Shown here piece after piece: positions 18,301 through 25,505 of a stretch of 64,000 nt of DNA. How positions within the stretch are numbered: position 1 is the stretch's first letter; every line of letters starts with the position of its first letter. A model generated the notes under the pieces. It saw only the letters and a list, made by a program, of their open reading frames with translations. It was not told the DNA's origin and made no database searches. The stretch spans positions 1 through 64,000 of the forward strand of contig NZ_BAGK01000244.1 of the NCBI RefSeq assembly GCF_000308795.1. The letters are read 5' to 3'. Source of the DNA: Nocardia thailandica NBRC 100428. GTDB lineage: Bacteria > Actinomycetota > Actinomycetes > Mycobacteriales > Mycobacteriaceae. The position numbers and the translations under genes are program-made.

Positions 18301-18447
18301 CATGGCGGTGGAACTCGCGAAGACCGTCGTCTCCAGTTGGGGGACAAGGAGATTCGACAACCCCGCGACGGTCAGCCAGAGCAGGACGATCGGGTGGCGG
18401 AAACGTAGGACGAGCATGCCGAAGCGCTCGATCACGGTGCCTTGCAA
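15364..18447 (-). CDS. MMPL/RND family transporter
   Basis: 1027 aa. The start is TTG 18447 behind GAGAGGGG; an in-frame GTG four codons in is the alternative. Two MMPL halves, each with a periplasmic loop and a bundle of membrane helices, are clear (LSALILGAGTDYAIFLISRYHEARREG and ALTAVGADYNLLLMSRVRDELLAAPGDG carry the paired GTDYAI/GADYNL signatures). Between them lies a long extracytoplasmic insert (about residues 470-660) of degenerate L-x-x-G-x-x-x-L repeats (LAGGLGALAAGSDQAGQGSAQL), likely helical. Two Cys in it (AEPNCAASPLCSA) may form a disulphide. The family exports lipids or drugs across the inner membrane; the cargo here is unknown. Confidence 0.9.
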   Translation of the reverse strand: MQGTVIERFGMLVLRFRHPIVLLWLTVAGLSNLLVPQLETTVFASSTAMVPADTPAARVLADMGEQFGESRSSGGAYLVLTRDGELTAADRAYYDRVVAALSADRARVESVMDLWSSPVTAGSVLSGDRRAVYLPIRLVGDTGTNQATASLGAVRETIAETPRPPGLSADITGPAPTFSDELDGIHRALTVITLLTVVLITLLLLATYRSLSSTMVALMTIGLALGASRPVVSVLGQHGLPTSIFSVALLSALILGAGTDYAIFLISRYHEARREGLAARPAYLAAYRRITPVVLASGLIVVLTCATMAATRIGVFRTIGIPCAVGVGVTVLAAITLAPALLAIAADFGLAEPRARRNPVGYWQRLAAVVTAHPARMLAASLAVIAVLIAVLPSLALSYDERATQPADTPSNRGYAAAAAHYPANELLPTYLLVRSDRDLRNSADYAALETLATEIARLPGVASVRSITRPLGTPIPEAAVDGQLGLVSDRLAAAGDRLAGARPDLARLSDGAGRLDDGATALAGGLGALAAGSDQAGQGSAQLVDGTRTLVGGLDRLVDGAAQLETGAQRLRAGSAELAAGVDASLAPAQGSLDAVAALRALVAAEPNCAASPLCSAARAALGALDAGPLGEVGRLRDGMRTLADGNAQLATGLGELLTGLRAARQGSVALADGQDRLHQGLGTLGAGIGRARGGADELAAGTGQLRGGVGQLNAAFDELPDGLGQAVGLLNGLRHNQTISPAAGGFHIPDFALANQDLTTAARFYLSPDGRSARLMIIGTADAFSTEGMALARQVTEVANTAAARTSLAGAGIAAGGLAATYTDLRALAFGDLGTIVAAASALILLVLAVTLRSLIAPLYVFGTVLLSYLAALGLSVLVWQHLLDVPLHWAVPAMSFIALTAVGADYNLLLMSRVRDELLAAPGDGLKAAVARALTRTGGVITTAGVVFAITMFALMLSDVTNIAQIGFTIAVGLLLDTLVVRTVTIPSAALLAGRWNWWPGALFRAKATESPADAEPEPVPVPT

Positions 18448-18586
18448 CGGATTCCCCTCTCACCGCAGCACGGGTGGGCCGGCCGGGGACGGGCACCGCG
18501 CCGACGCGGCTTCGCCGAAGCGTGCTGGGCCGCAAGCAATTGCCAACCGGTAACCACGAACCGACCGGACGGCAGCAGCAGCGAGC

Positions 18587-18604
18587 GTAACACATGCATG
18601 TTAC
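18587..18604. promoter_or_regulatory. TetR-type operator candidate upstream of the MMPL gene
   Basis: GTAACA-CATGCA-TGTTAC: perfect 6-bp arms with a 6-bp spacer, 140 bases upstream of the MMPL start. A GTATAC -10-like element lies next to it on the MMPL side of the sequence. The spacing and symmetry fit a TetR-family dimer site; no TetR gene is adjacent. Confidence 0.45.
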
Positions 18605-18986
18605 CGAGTGGTATACGAATTTTTTTTCCGCAGGCTCACGACCTGAAGTCCCCGAAACTCCATGCGACAGCTGGCGGTTGAGCGTGATAGCGTTCCGCGT
18701 GTGTGGCCGGGTTCGCGCCCGCCACATGCACATCGAGGCCCTGCCGACGACCCGGCAGGCAGCCTGTGGCCAGGGGGCGTCCGACCGGCACCCGCATTCC
18801 TGGCGCCGGCCACAACGGGGTGGCGAACACATCGAGCGGTACCGGCGACGTCACGCGTGCGCCCGCCGATTCGATGTTCCAGCATACGAACAGCATCGTA
18901 CGCCGATCACTACGGTGACCGGCCCGTACCGTGAGGCGCACCCGAAAACAGTTGTGACACCGGCAATCACGTAGCCGACGACGGCC

Positions 18987-19004
18987 CTTGTCCCCGAGGA
19001 CAAG
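18987..19004. promoter_or_regulatory. Inverted repeat upstream of the terpenoid cluster promoter
   Basis: CTTGTCC-CCGA-GGACAAG, perfect 7-bp arms, ending 40 bp before the -35 hexamer of the promoter at 19045. The position suits an activator or repressor site controlling the cluster. Confidence 0.4.
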
Positions 19005-19044
19005 CACGCATTCGACATCGTTGTGATGAAAACCATTGCGACAC

Positions 19045-19073
19045 TTGACGTTTCGTTCAAGGTCCCCTAACAC
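19045..19073 (+). promoter_or_regulatory. Sigma70-type promoter of the terpenoid cluster
   Basis: -35 TTGACG (19045-19050), 17-bp spacer, -10 TAACAC (19068-19073). Transcription would start near 19080, leaving a ~140-base leader before ATG 19223. The surrounding 60 bases are clearly more AT-rich than the flanks. It is the best promoter-like match on the plus strand before the operon. Confidence 0.6.
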
Positions 19074-19222
19074 TTACAGCGGCACTCGGCGACCGGGATG
19101 GGCGAGCCCGGGCCACTGCGAGACCACTCCGCACGGCCGCGGCGCAGCAGCCCTCCTGCACACCCCTCCGCCGGGGTGAACCTCCTACCGCCCTCGTGAC
19201 CACATCAAAGGAGTTCAGCGCC

Positions 19223-20263
19223 ATGGACCACTCCGCGCTACCGTCGGCCGCCGCGGTGACCGACCGGCTCTCCGAGCTCGCCGACGCCCGGCCCACCGAA
19301 CAGATCCCCCTCGTGACCGCGCGCCTGCGTGAAATCCTCATCACGGGCAGCGATTTCGACGACGTGTACACCCACGTGCTCGCCGCGCCCGGCAAGCGGG
19401 TCCGGGCCCGGCTCGTCCTGGCCTGCGCCGGCCTGCTGCGCGACGCGTCGCCCGCGCCCGCCGCGATCGCCCCGCTGCACGCCGCGATCGACATGGCCTG
19501 CGCGATGGAGATGCTGCACGAGTCCTCGCTGCTGCACGACGACATCTGCGACGGTTCGCTGCTGCGCCGCGGCGCGCCCTCGGTGCCCGCCGCCTTCGGC
19601 GTCCGCACCGCCGCCCGCGCCGGCTTCCACATGGCGGGCGTCGCGATGCAGACGGTCGCCCGGGTGCTGACCGAGAACCCGGTGGTGTTCGCGAGCCTCG
19701 GCGACGCGCCCGGCGTCACCTACGCCGACAAGCTCTCCGACCTCTCCTACGGCCAGCTCATCGAAACCCTGCCGCCCGCCGTCGATCCCGACGCGCTGCG
19801 CAGGCACTACGAGCTGGTCGCCGGCGCGAAGACCGGCACGCTGTTCCGGCTGTCGTGCTCCTACGGCGGCACGGCGGGCGGCGCCGACCACGACGGGCTG
19901 ACCGCGCTGATGTCCTACGCGGACCAGCTGTCCATGGCCTTCCAGATCATGGACGACGTCCGCGACGTCGAGGGCGGCCCCGAACTCGGCAAGGACGCGG
20001 GCGGCGATCTCGAGCGGCGCGTGCCCACCTGGCCGGTCATCGAGTGGCTTGCCATGCGGCCCGGCGCCCGCGAGATGTGGCTCTCGGCGGACACCTCCAC
20101 CGAGTTCCTCCAGGCCGACCTGGTCGACAGCGGCGCGACCAAGGCCGCTCGCGGCGTGGCGATGCGCGCGGTGGAGACCGCCAGCCAGGCCCTCGACATC
20201 TTCCCCTCGTCGCCCGCGCGCGACGACCTCCGCGAACTCCTGCAGCAGGTGATCACCCGATGA
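19223..20263 (+). CDS. Polyprenyl (trans-isoprenyl) diphosphate synthase
   Basis: 346 aa from ATG 19223 (AAAGGAG nine bases upstream; the in-frame GTG 19196 has no ribosome site). First aspartate-rich motif DDICD at residues 106-110, second DDVRD near 243-247, and GKRVRAR at 57-63. The enzyme condenses DMAPP/allylic diphosphate with IPP. Small residues (S, S, L, L) precede the first motif instead of bulky aromatics, which favours a product of C20 or longer over C15, but chain length cannot be fixed by eye. It is first in the operon and presumably feeds the next gene. Confidence 0.92.
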   Translation: MDHSALPSAAAVTDRLSELADARPTEQIPLVTARLREILITGSDFDDVYTHVLAAPGKRVRARLVLACAGLLRDASPAPAAIAPLHAAIDMACAMEMLHESSLLHDDICDGSLLRRGAPSVPAAFGVRTAARAGFHMAGVAMQTVARVLTENPVVFASLGDAPGVTYADKLSDLSYGQLIETLPPAVDPDALRRHYELVAGAKTGTLFRLSCSYGGTAGGADHDGLTALMSYADQLSMAFQIMDDVRDVEGGPELGKDAGGDLERRVPTWPVIEWLAMRPGAREMWLSADTSTEFLQADLVDSGATKAARGVAMRAVETASQALDIFPSSPARDDLRELLQQVITR

Positions 20264-21531
20264 GCAAGACCCGGATGGGCGCACTGGCCCACGGCCTCCG
20301 CCACCTGCGCCGCAGGCCCGATCTCGCCGCGCTGCGCGCCGCGCGGACCCCCGCCGAGCTGGCCCACCTGGCGATCATCCCGGCCGGGCGCAACCTCGGC
20401 ATCTCGGTGGCGTTCCTGCCCGCGCACCTGCGCGACGAGGCCACCGCGGCGCTGCTCGCCTGCCGTGTCCTCGACGCCTTCGAGGACCTCAGCGACCGCG
20501 CGTCGGCCGCGTCCGCGGTGCTCACCGCCGCCGAGTTCCTCAACGGCACCACCGACACGCCCCCGCCCGCGCTGCCGACGGTGACCGCCGACCTGCGCGA
20601 CAGCGAGGCGGTCGACCGCCTGCTCGCCGAGCGCATCGACGACATCCGCGCCCTCATCGCGGTCCTGCCCCCGCAGGGCCGCGGCCGCATCGCGGGCGTG
20701 CTCACCGACGTCGCGCGGGTGATGGCCCGCAACATCGAGACCCCGATCAGCCGGGTCGCCTACAGCGAGGGCGTGCTCGGCCGGGTGACCCACTACGCGT
20801 GCTCCCTGGTCGCCGCGGACGTGCTCGCCGAGGAGGACCTGCGCGAACTGACCGGCTGCATCGCCGTCGTCGCCCAGTCCGCCAACGACCTGCGCGACGG
20901 CGAGGTGGCGATCTACGGCGTCGCCGACCGCGAAGAGCTCAAGCGGGTGGTCATGCTGCGGCTGCTCGCGCCCGCCCTCGGCGGGTTCGCGCTGCTGGCC
21001 CGGCTCGGCCCCGGCACGCCGAGCCGCGGCGCGCGGGCGGCCATGGCCTACATGACCATCACCACCGGCGCGTTCCTGTGCGCCGCCGTCGACGCGCCCG
21101 CGCCCTACCGCCGCAAGGTGAGCGCGGCGCTGCTGGCGGCCACCTCGGCCAAGCGGTGGGACCGGATGCTGGACCACGTGCGGCGCAGCGCCGACACCGC
21201 GATCCACCGGATGCTCGACGCCTCGGCCGACGTCCCCGCGGGCACCGGCCCGGCCACCGGCGTACTGGGCGCGGGCGACCCGCGCACCATGTCGCCCTCG
21301 CTGGTGCCGCTGATCGTCGACACCACCTTCGCCCTGGTCGACACCCTCCCCGAGGAGCCGCTGACGGGGGAACTGCCCGACGCCGAGGTCCGCACCATGA
21401 TGATCGCCGACCACCTGGCCTTCGGCGCCATGGAACGGGTGCCACCGCACGAGCCCGCCGCGCTGCAGGCGCTGGCCACGAGACTCCAACTCGCCGCACT
21501 CGAACCCAGTCACCGAGGAAGCCGCCTATGA
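20260..21531 (+). CDS. Squalene/phytoene synthase-like protein
   Basis: 423 aa; ATG 20260 overlaps the preceding stop (ATGA). The N-terminal part matches the family pattern GRNLGISVAFLPAHLR...ALLACRVLDAFEDLSD, giving a first Asp motif D-A-F-E-D at 72-76. The second is in AQSANDLRDGE (N-D-L-R-D at 209-213), following YSEGVLGRVTHYACSL. So both Mg-binding sites of head-to-head prenyl synthases are present, though less canonical than DDxxD. After about residue 300 there is an extra ~120-aa C-terminal region not usual for bacterial CrtB or HpnC/D. It may couple two prenyl diphosphates or act as a non-canonical cyclase. It is the only candidate for a skeleton-forming step in the cluster. Confidence 0.8.
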   Translation: MSKTRMGALAHGLRHLRRRPDLAALRAARTPAELAHLAIIPAGRNLGISVAFLPAHLRDEATAALLACRVLDAFEDLSDRASAASAVLTAAEFLNGTTDTPPPALPTVTADLRDSEAVDRLLAERIDDIRALIAVLPPQGRGRIAGVLTDVARVMARNIETPISRVAYSEGVLGRVTHYACSLVAADVLAEEDLRELTGCIAVVAQSANDLRDGEVAIYGVADREELKRVVMLRLLAPALGGFALLARLGPGTPSRGARAAMAYMTITTGAFLCAAVDAPAPYRRKVSAALLAATSAKRWDRMLDHVRRSADTAIHRMLDASADVPAGTGPATGVLGAGDPRTMSPSLVPLIVDTTFALVDTLPEEPLTGELPDAEVRTMMIADHLAFGAMERVPPHEPAALQALATRLQLAALEPSHRGSRL

Positions 21532-21593
21532 GCACCGCCGGAAGACCTCAGCTCGCCGACATCGTCACCCCTAGCGGAGGAGTTCTCCTATGA
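21528..21593 (+). CDS. 21-codon micro-ORF coupled to both neighbours
   Basis: ATG 21528 overlaps the stop of the synthase-like gene (ATGA), and its own TGA (21591-21593) overlaps ATG 21590 of the desaturase (ATGA again). The peptide begins MSTAGRPQLAD and ends GGVLL, with no Cys and no membrane helix. The desaturase ribosome site GGAGGAG lies inside it. It may only keep ribosomes moving through the junction (translational coupling), or it may be a real small protein or precursor peptide. No family recognised. Confidence 0.5.
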   Translation: MSTAGRPQLADIVTPSGGVLL

Positions 21594-22576
21594 CCAGCAC
21601 CGTCGCCACCGACAGACCACCGTTCAGCAGGCGGGTCCTCAAGTTCGAGCACGCGTCCAACGTCGGGCCACTGATCCACATCGCGCTGTGGATCGGCATG
21701 ACCGCGGTCGGCCTCTTCGTGCCGTTCGCCACCCAGTGGTGGTTCGCGATCCCGCTGATCATCGTCCTCTCGCTGCTGAACCTGTCGCTGACCATCGGCG
21801 TCATGCACATGCACACGCACCGGCCGCTGTTCGTGTCGAAGTTCCCGAACCGGGTCGTCGACATCCTGTGCTGTCTGCCCGGCAACCTGACCGCGGCCGA
21901 GATGCGCGAAGTGCACGTGCTCAACCACCACCGGTTCAACGACGGTCCGGGCGACGTCACCGCGACCACGAACATGGAGAAGGGTCTCGGTGCCATCTGG
22001 TACTGGATCCGCTACGGCACCATCGTCAAGCTCCACACCGTCAAGGTGCTGTTCTTCTCCGGTGAGCTGGCCGCGCGCCGCACCAAGACCCGCAACCAGT
22101 TCATCTTCGACCTGATCGTCTACGCGGCGGTCATCGGCGGCGTCTGGTACCTGACCGGCTCGCGCTTCGTGCTGTTCTACTGGGTGCCGTTCTTCATCAC
22201 CCAGATCAACGCCGGCTACTTCGCCTGGCTGAGCCACGCCCCGGCGCGCGGTTTCGAGGACGACCCGTCGACCTCGCTGAACAACGCGGGCAACATCCTC
22301 AACATCCTGATCTTCAACCAGGGCTACCACTCGGTGCACCACCGCTACCCCGGTATCCACTGGAGCCAGATCCCGGACAAGATGGACTACATGCGTGACG
22401 TCAACCCCGGCGTCATCGTGCCGTACTGGATGGTCGCGCAGTCCGGCTGGCGGCTGTTCGCGCCGGGCGGCTTCCTGAACGAGCGCTGGGGCAACAAGTG
22501 GAAGGCCAAGCTCGAGCACCGGCTCGAGACCGGCACGATCCGCTCGCGCTACCTGCCGTGGTTCGTATGGATCTGA
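21590..22576 (+). CDS. Membrane di-iron fatty-acid-desaturase-like enzyme
   Basis: 328 aa. Three histidine boxes are visible: HMHTHR (~73-77), EVHVLNHHRFN (~110-115) and GYHSVHHRYP (~247-251), with hydrophobic helix pairs between them. That is the desaturase/hydroxylase/CrtW-ketolase superfamily, which inserts oxygen or double bonds at unactivated carbons in membranes. In a terpenoid cluster it probably desaturates, hydroxylates or ketolates the prenyl product, but a lipid substrate is also possible. It starts within the micro-ORF and its end overlaps the next start by 10 bp. Confidence 0.85.
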   Translation: MTSTVATDRPPFSRRVLKFEHASNVGPLIHIALWIGMTAVGLFVPFATQWWFAIPLIIVLSLLNLSLTIGVMHMHTHRPLFVSKFPNRVVDILCCLPGNLTAAEMREVHVLNHHRFNDGPGDVTATTNMEKGLGAIWYWIRYGTIVKLHTVKVLFFSGELAARRTKTRNQFIFDLIVYAAVIGGVWYLTGSRFVLFYWVPFFITQINAGYFAWLSHAPARGFEDDPSTSLNNAGNILNILIFNQGYHSVHHRYPGIHWSQIPDKMDYMRDVNPGVIVPYWMVAQSGWRLFAPGGFLNERWGNKWKAKLEHRLETGTIRSRYLPWFVWI

Positions 22577-23370
22577 TCACCCCGCAGCAGGCACGGAGCG
22601 TGCTGTCGAGCCCCTCGCGGCTCGTTCCGTTCCTGATCGCGTTCGCCGTCTACGGCTTCGCCGGCATCACGGTGCCCATCATGCTGCTGTTCGCGGGCGG
22701 CTGGTGGCTGCCCAAGACCATCGACAAGGGCCCGCACGTCGGTACCGCGGCCGCGATCGTGATCGATCTCGCGCTGCTGAGCCTGTTCGCCCTGCAGCAC
22801 TCGGGCATGGCCCGGCCCGCGTTCAAGGCGTTCGTCACCCGCTGGGTGCCCGAGGCGCTGGAGCGTAGCCTGTACATCGTCGGGGTCTGCCTGGTCATGT
22901 GGCTGATCATGCTCGCCTGGCAGCCGATCCCCGCGCTGCTGTGGTCGGCGGACGGAGCCCTCGGCATCGCGCTCGACACCGGCTTCTGGATCGGCTTCGT
23001 GCTGGTCTACGCGGCCACGCTGCTGCTCAACCATTTCCACCTGCTCGGCATCAGCCAGGCCTACCGTGAGTACGTCATCCAGGTGCCGGACGCGACGGTG
23101 GACCGGCTGCAGGTCAACGGCGTGTACAAGCTGGTGCGGCACCCGCTGATGACCGGCCTGCTGATCTCGTTCTGGTTCGCCGCCGACTTCAGCGTCGGGC
23201 ACCTGGTGTGGGCCCTCGGCCTGACCGGGTACATCCTGCTCGGCACCTACCTCGAGGAGCGCGATCTGATCGCGCGATTCGGGGCGTCCTACAAGGCGTA
23301 CGCCGCCCAGGTCCCCGCGTTCTTCCCGTCCGTGTTCAGCCTCTTCGGCCGATCGACCCGGAGGCCGTAG
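22567..23370 (+). CDS. NnrU/MddA/ICMT-like membrane methyltransferase-family protein
   Basis: 267 aa. Five to six membrane helices. The segment ALQHSGMARPAFKAFVTRWVP is the hallmark of the NnrU/MddA branch, and the C-terminal VRHPLMTGLLI...YLEERDLIARFGASYKAY matches the SAM-binding region of isoprenylcysteine carboxyl methyltransferases (ICMT/PEMT fold). Known relatives methylate methanethiol, phospholipids or prenyl-cysteine. In this operon a methyl transfer to a prenyl intermediate is plausible but unproven. The ATG overlaps the desaturase stop by 10 bp; its ribosome site is weak. Confidence 0.75.
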   Translation: MDLITPQQARSVLSSPSRLVPFLIAFAVYGFAGITVPIMLLFAGGWWLPKTIDKGPHVGTAAAIVIDLALLSLFALQHSGMARPAFKAFVTRWVPEALERSLYIVGVCLVMWLIMLAWQPIPALLWSADGALGIALDTGFWIGFVLVYAATLLLNHFHLLGISQAYREYVIQVPDATVDRLQVNGVYKLVRHPLMTGLLISFWFAADFSVGHLVWALGLTGYILLGTYLEERDLIARFGASYKAYAAQVPAFFPSVFSLFGRSTRRP

Positions 23371-23448
23371 GAAGTGGCCGTCCGGTGCAGCGGGAGAATG
23401 GTTCCCGAGGCACCGGGCGGGCCCTGCCCGAGTTCGGAAGGAATCGAC

Positions 23449-24465
23449 GTGAACATTTCCACAACGACGGGCTTGGTCCAGGGTGTGGGACAGGCCCACG
23501 CCAAGACGATCCTGCTGGGCGAACACACCGTCGTCCACGGCACCCCTGCCATCGCTTTCCCCCTGCCCGCGCTGCCGGTGCGCGCCGTCGCGCGCGTCCT
23601 GACCAGCGGTGAGACGCCGCTGGCCGCCCCCGACGGGCAGTTCCGTTTCAGCGCGGGCGACACCCCGGCACCCGCGGGCACGCTGTCCGGACCGCGGGTC
23701 GCGGTCGAGGAGGCGCTGCGCCGCTGGGGCCTGGCCGACGCGCGCGTCGACATCCTGGTCGACTGCGACATCCCGCTGGCGCGCGGCCTCGGGTCGAGCG
23801 CGGCCTGCGCGGGCGCCGCGGTCCGCGCCGTCGCCGACCTGTACGGCCGTGTCCTCGACGAAGGCACCCTCTACGACCTCGTGCAGTGCGGCGAGCAGGT
23901 CGAGCACGGCCGCGCCAGCGGCATCGACGCCAGCACCGTGCTCGCCGCGGGTCCCATCCGCTTCCACGAGGGCCGCACGCGCCCGCTGGCCATCGACATG
24001 GACGCCGCCCTGATCATCGCCGACACCGGGGTCCCCGGGTCCACCCAGCGCGCCGTGGCGGGCGTGCGCCGCGTGCTCGAGGCCGACCCGGCCCGCGCGC
24101 GGCGGCTGCTCGACCGCGCGGGCGAGCTGATCGCCGCCGCGGAGGACCAGCTCGCCACCGGCCGGGCCGAGGAGCTGGGCGCCACGATGTCGCGCTTCCA
24201 GGAGCTGCTGGCCGAGCTCGGCGTCAGCACGCCCCACATCGACACCCTCGTCTCCGCCGCGCGCGAGGCGGGCGCGTTCGGCGCCAAGCTGACCGGCGCC
24301 GGCCTGGGCGGATGCGTCCTCGCTCTCACCACACCGGCCGCCGCCGATACGGTGGGAGCTGCGCTGCGCCACGCCGGCGCGGCGCAGACCTGGACGGTCA
24401 CCACCGGCAGCCTGGCCGCCGACGTCCCTATCCGCCTCGACTCCGGAATCGGTACCCACGCATGA
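23449..24465 (+). CDS. mvk: Mevalonate kinase
   Basis: 338 aa from GTG 23449, placed by GGAAGGAA five bases upstream; an in-frame GTG at 23374 would add 25 non-conserved residues. GHMP-kinase features: AHAKTILLGEHTVVHGTPAIAFPL (mevalonate kinase N-terminus), the ATP loop PLARGLGSSAACAGAAV, and a C-terminal KLTGAGLGGCVLAL motif. It phosphorylates mevalonate using ATP in the cytosol. The 78-base gap before it is the largest inside the cluster and holds a small GC hairpin, so a secondary start of transcription or translation is possible here. Confidence 0.95.
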   Translation: MNISTTTGLVQGVGQAHAKTILLGEHTVVHGTPAIAFPLPALPVRAVARVLTSGETPLAAPDGQFRFSAGDTPAPAGTLSGPRVAVEEALRRWGLADARVDILVDCDIPLARGLGSSAACAGAAVRAVADLYGRVLDEGTLYDLVQCGEQVEHGRASGIDASTVLAAGPIRFHEGRTRPLAIDMDAALIIADTGVPGSTQRAVAGVRRVLEADPARARRLLDRAGELIAAAEDQLATGRAEELGATMSRFQELLAELGVSTPHIDTLVSAAREAGAFGAKLTGAGLGGCVLALTTPAAADTVGAALRHAGAAQTWTVTTGSLAADVPIRLDSGIGTHA

Positions 24466-25505
24466 CCACACTCCCCGCATCTCCCGCCGCCCCGGCCGTC
24501 GCGGCGCGCGAGGGCGAGGCCGTCGCCGTCGCCCACCCCAACATCGCCCTGGTGAAGTACTGGGGCAAGCGCGACGAAGCGCTGTTCCTCCCCGTCACGG
24601 GGAGCCTGTCGATGACGCTGGACATCTTCCCGACCACCACGTCGGTGCGGCTGACCGACGCGGGCGCCGACGCCGTCGAGTTCAACGGCGCGCCCGCGAG
24701 CGGGGCCGCGGGCGCCAAGATCGAGAAGTTCCTGGAGCTGGTCCGCGCGAAGGCGGGCCGCACCGAGCGCGCCGCCGTGGTCACCCACAACGCCGGGCCG
24801 ACGGGGGCGGGCCTCGCCTCCTCCGCGAGCGGGTTCGCCGCCCTGGCCACCGCGGCGGCCGCCGCCTACGGCCTCGACTACGACGGTCGCGCGCTCTCGC
24901 GGCTGGCCCGGCGCGGCTCGGGTTCGGCCTCGCGGTCGATCTTCGGCGGTTTCGTGGTGTGGCACGCGGGCGAGGGCGAGGGTGAGGCGGGGGACCTGAG
25001 TTCCTTCGCGGAGCCGATCGGCGGCGACGAGCTCGACCCGGCCCTGGTGGTGGCCGTGGTCGCCGCGGGCGCGAAGGCCGTCTCGAGCCGCGACGCCATG
25101 CGGCAGACCACCGCGACCTCGCCGCTGTACCGGCCGTGGGCCGAGTCCTCGGTGACCGACCTGGCCGAGATGCGCGCGGCCGTCGCCCGCGGCGACCTGC
25201 CCGCCATCGGCGAGATCGCCGAGCGCAACGCCCTCGGCATGCACGCCACCATGCTCGCCGCCCGTCCCGGCATCCGCTACATGTCGCCGCACTCGCTGTC
25301 CGTCCTCGACGCGGTGCTCGCGCTGCGCAACGACGGCGTCGCGGCCTACGCCACCATGGACGCGGGACCCAACGTGAAGATCCTCTGCGCCCGCGCCGAC
25401 GCCCCCCGCGTCGCCGCCGCGGTCGACGCGCTCGGCGACTTCGTCACCACCCGCACCGCGCACATCGGTCCCGGCGCGTACCTGACCACGGACGCCGAGC
25501 GATGA
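24462..25505 (+). CDS. mvaD: Diphosphomevalonate decarboxylase
   Basis: 347 aa; ATG 24462 overlaps the mevalonate kinase stop (ATGA). Family signatures: NIALVKYWGKRDEALFLPVTGSLSMTL at the N-terminus, GAGLASSASGFAALA (ATP loop), RRGSGSASRSIFGGFVVW, and TMDAGPNVKIL. It converts mevalonate 5-diphosphate to IPP with ATP and loss of CO2. Length and all core motifs match active enzymes. Confidence 0.96.
   Translation: MTTLPASPAAPAVAAREGEAVAVAHPNIALVKYWGKRDEALFLPVTGSLSMTLDIFPTTTSVRLTDAGADAVEFNGAPASGAAGAKIEKFLELVRAKAGRTERAAVVTHNAGPTGAGLASSASGFAALATAAAAAYGLDYDGRALSRLARRGSGSASRSIFGGFVVWHAGEGEGEAGDLSSFAEPIGGDELDPALVVAVVAAGAKAVSSRDAMRQTTATSPLYRPWAESSVTDLAEMRAAVARGDLPAIGEIAERNALGMHATMLAARPGIRYMSPHSLSVLDAVLALRNDGVAAYATMDAGPNVKILCARADAPRVAAAVDALGDFVTTRTAHIGPGAYLTTDAER

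Larger units (their letters stand above)
18448..19222. other. 775-bp non-coding region between MMPL gene and terpenoid cluster
   Basis: Open frames here are short or have implausible composition (many Arg/His, no ribosome site), so no gene is called. It contains an 18-bp palindrome on the MMPL side (18587-18604), a T8 run near 18620, a TGTTC-N8-GAACA repeat (18875-18892), a CTTGTCC-N4-GGACAAG repeat (18987-19004) and a sigma70-type promoter (19045-19073) reading into the cluster. Confidence 0.6.

Noticed and set aside
18594..18974. Possible 126-aa protein in the non-coding region before the terpenoid cluster
   Set aside because: No ribosome site, atypical composition (many Arg, His and Cys), overlapping alternative frames on both strands, and it covers the regulatory elements.
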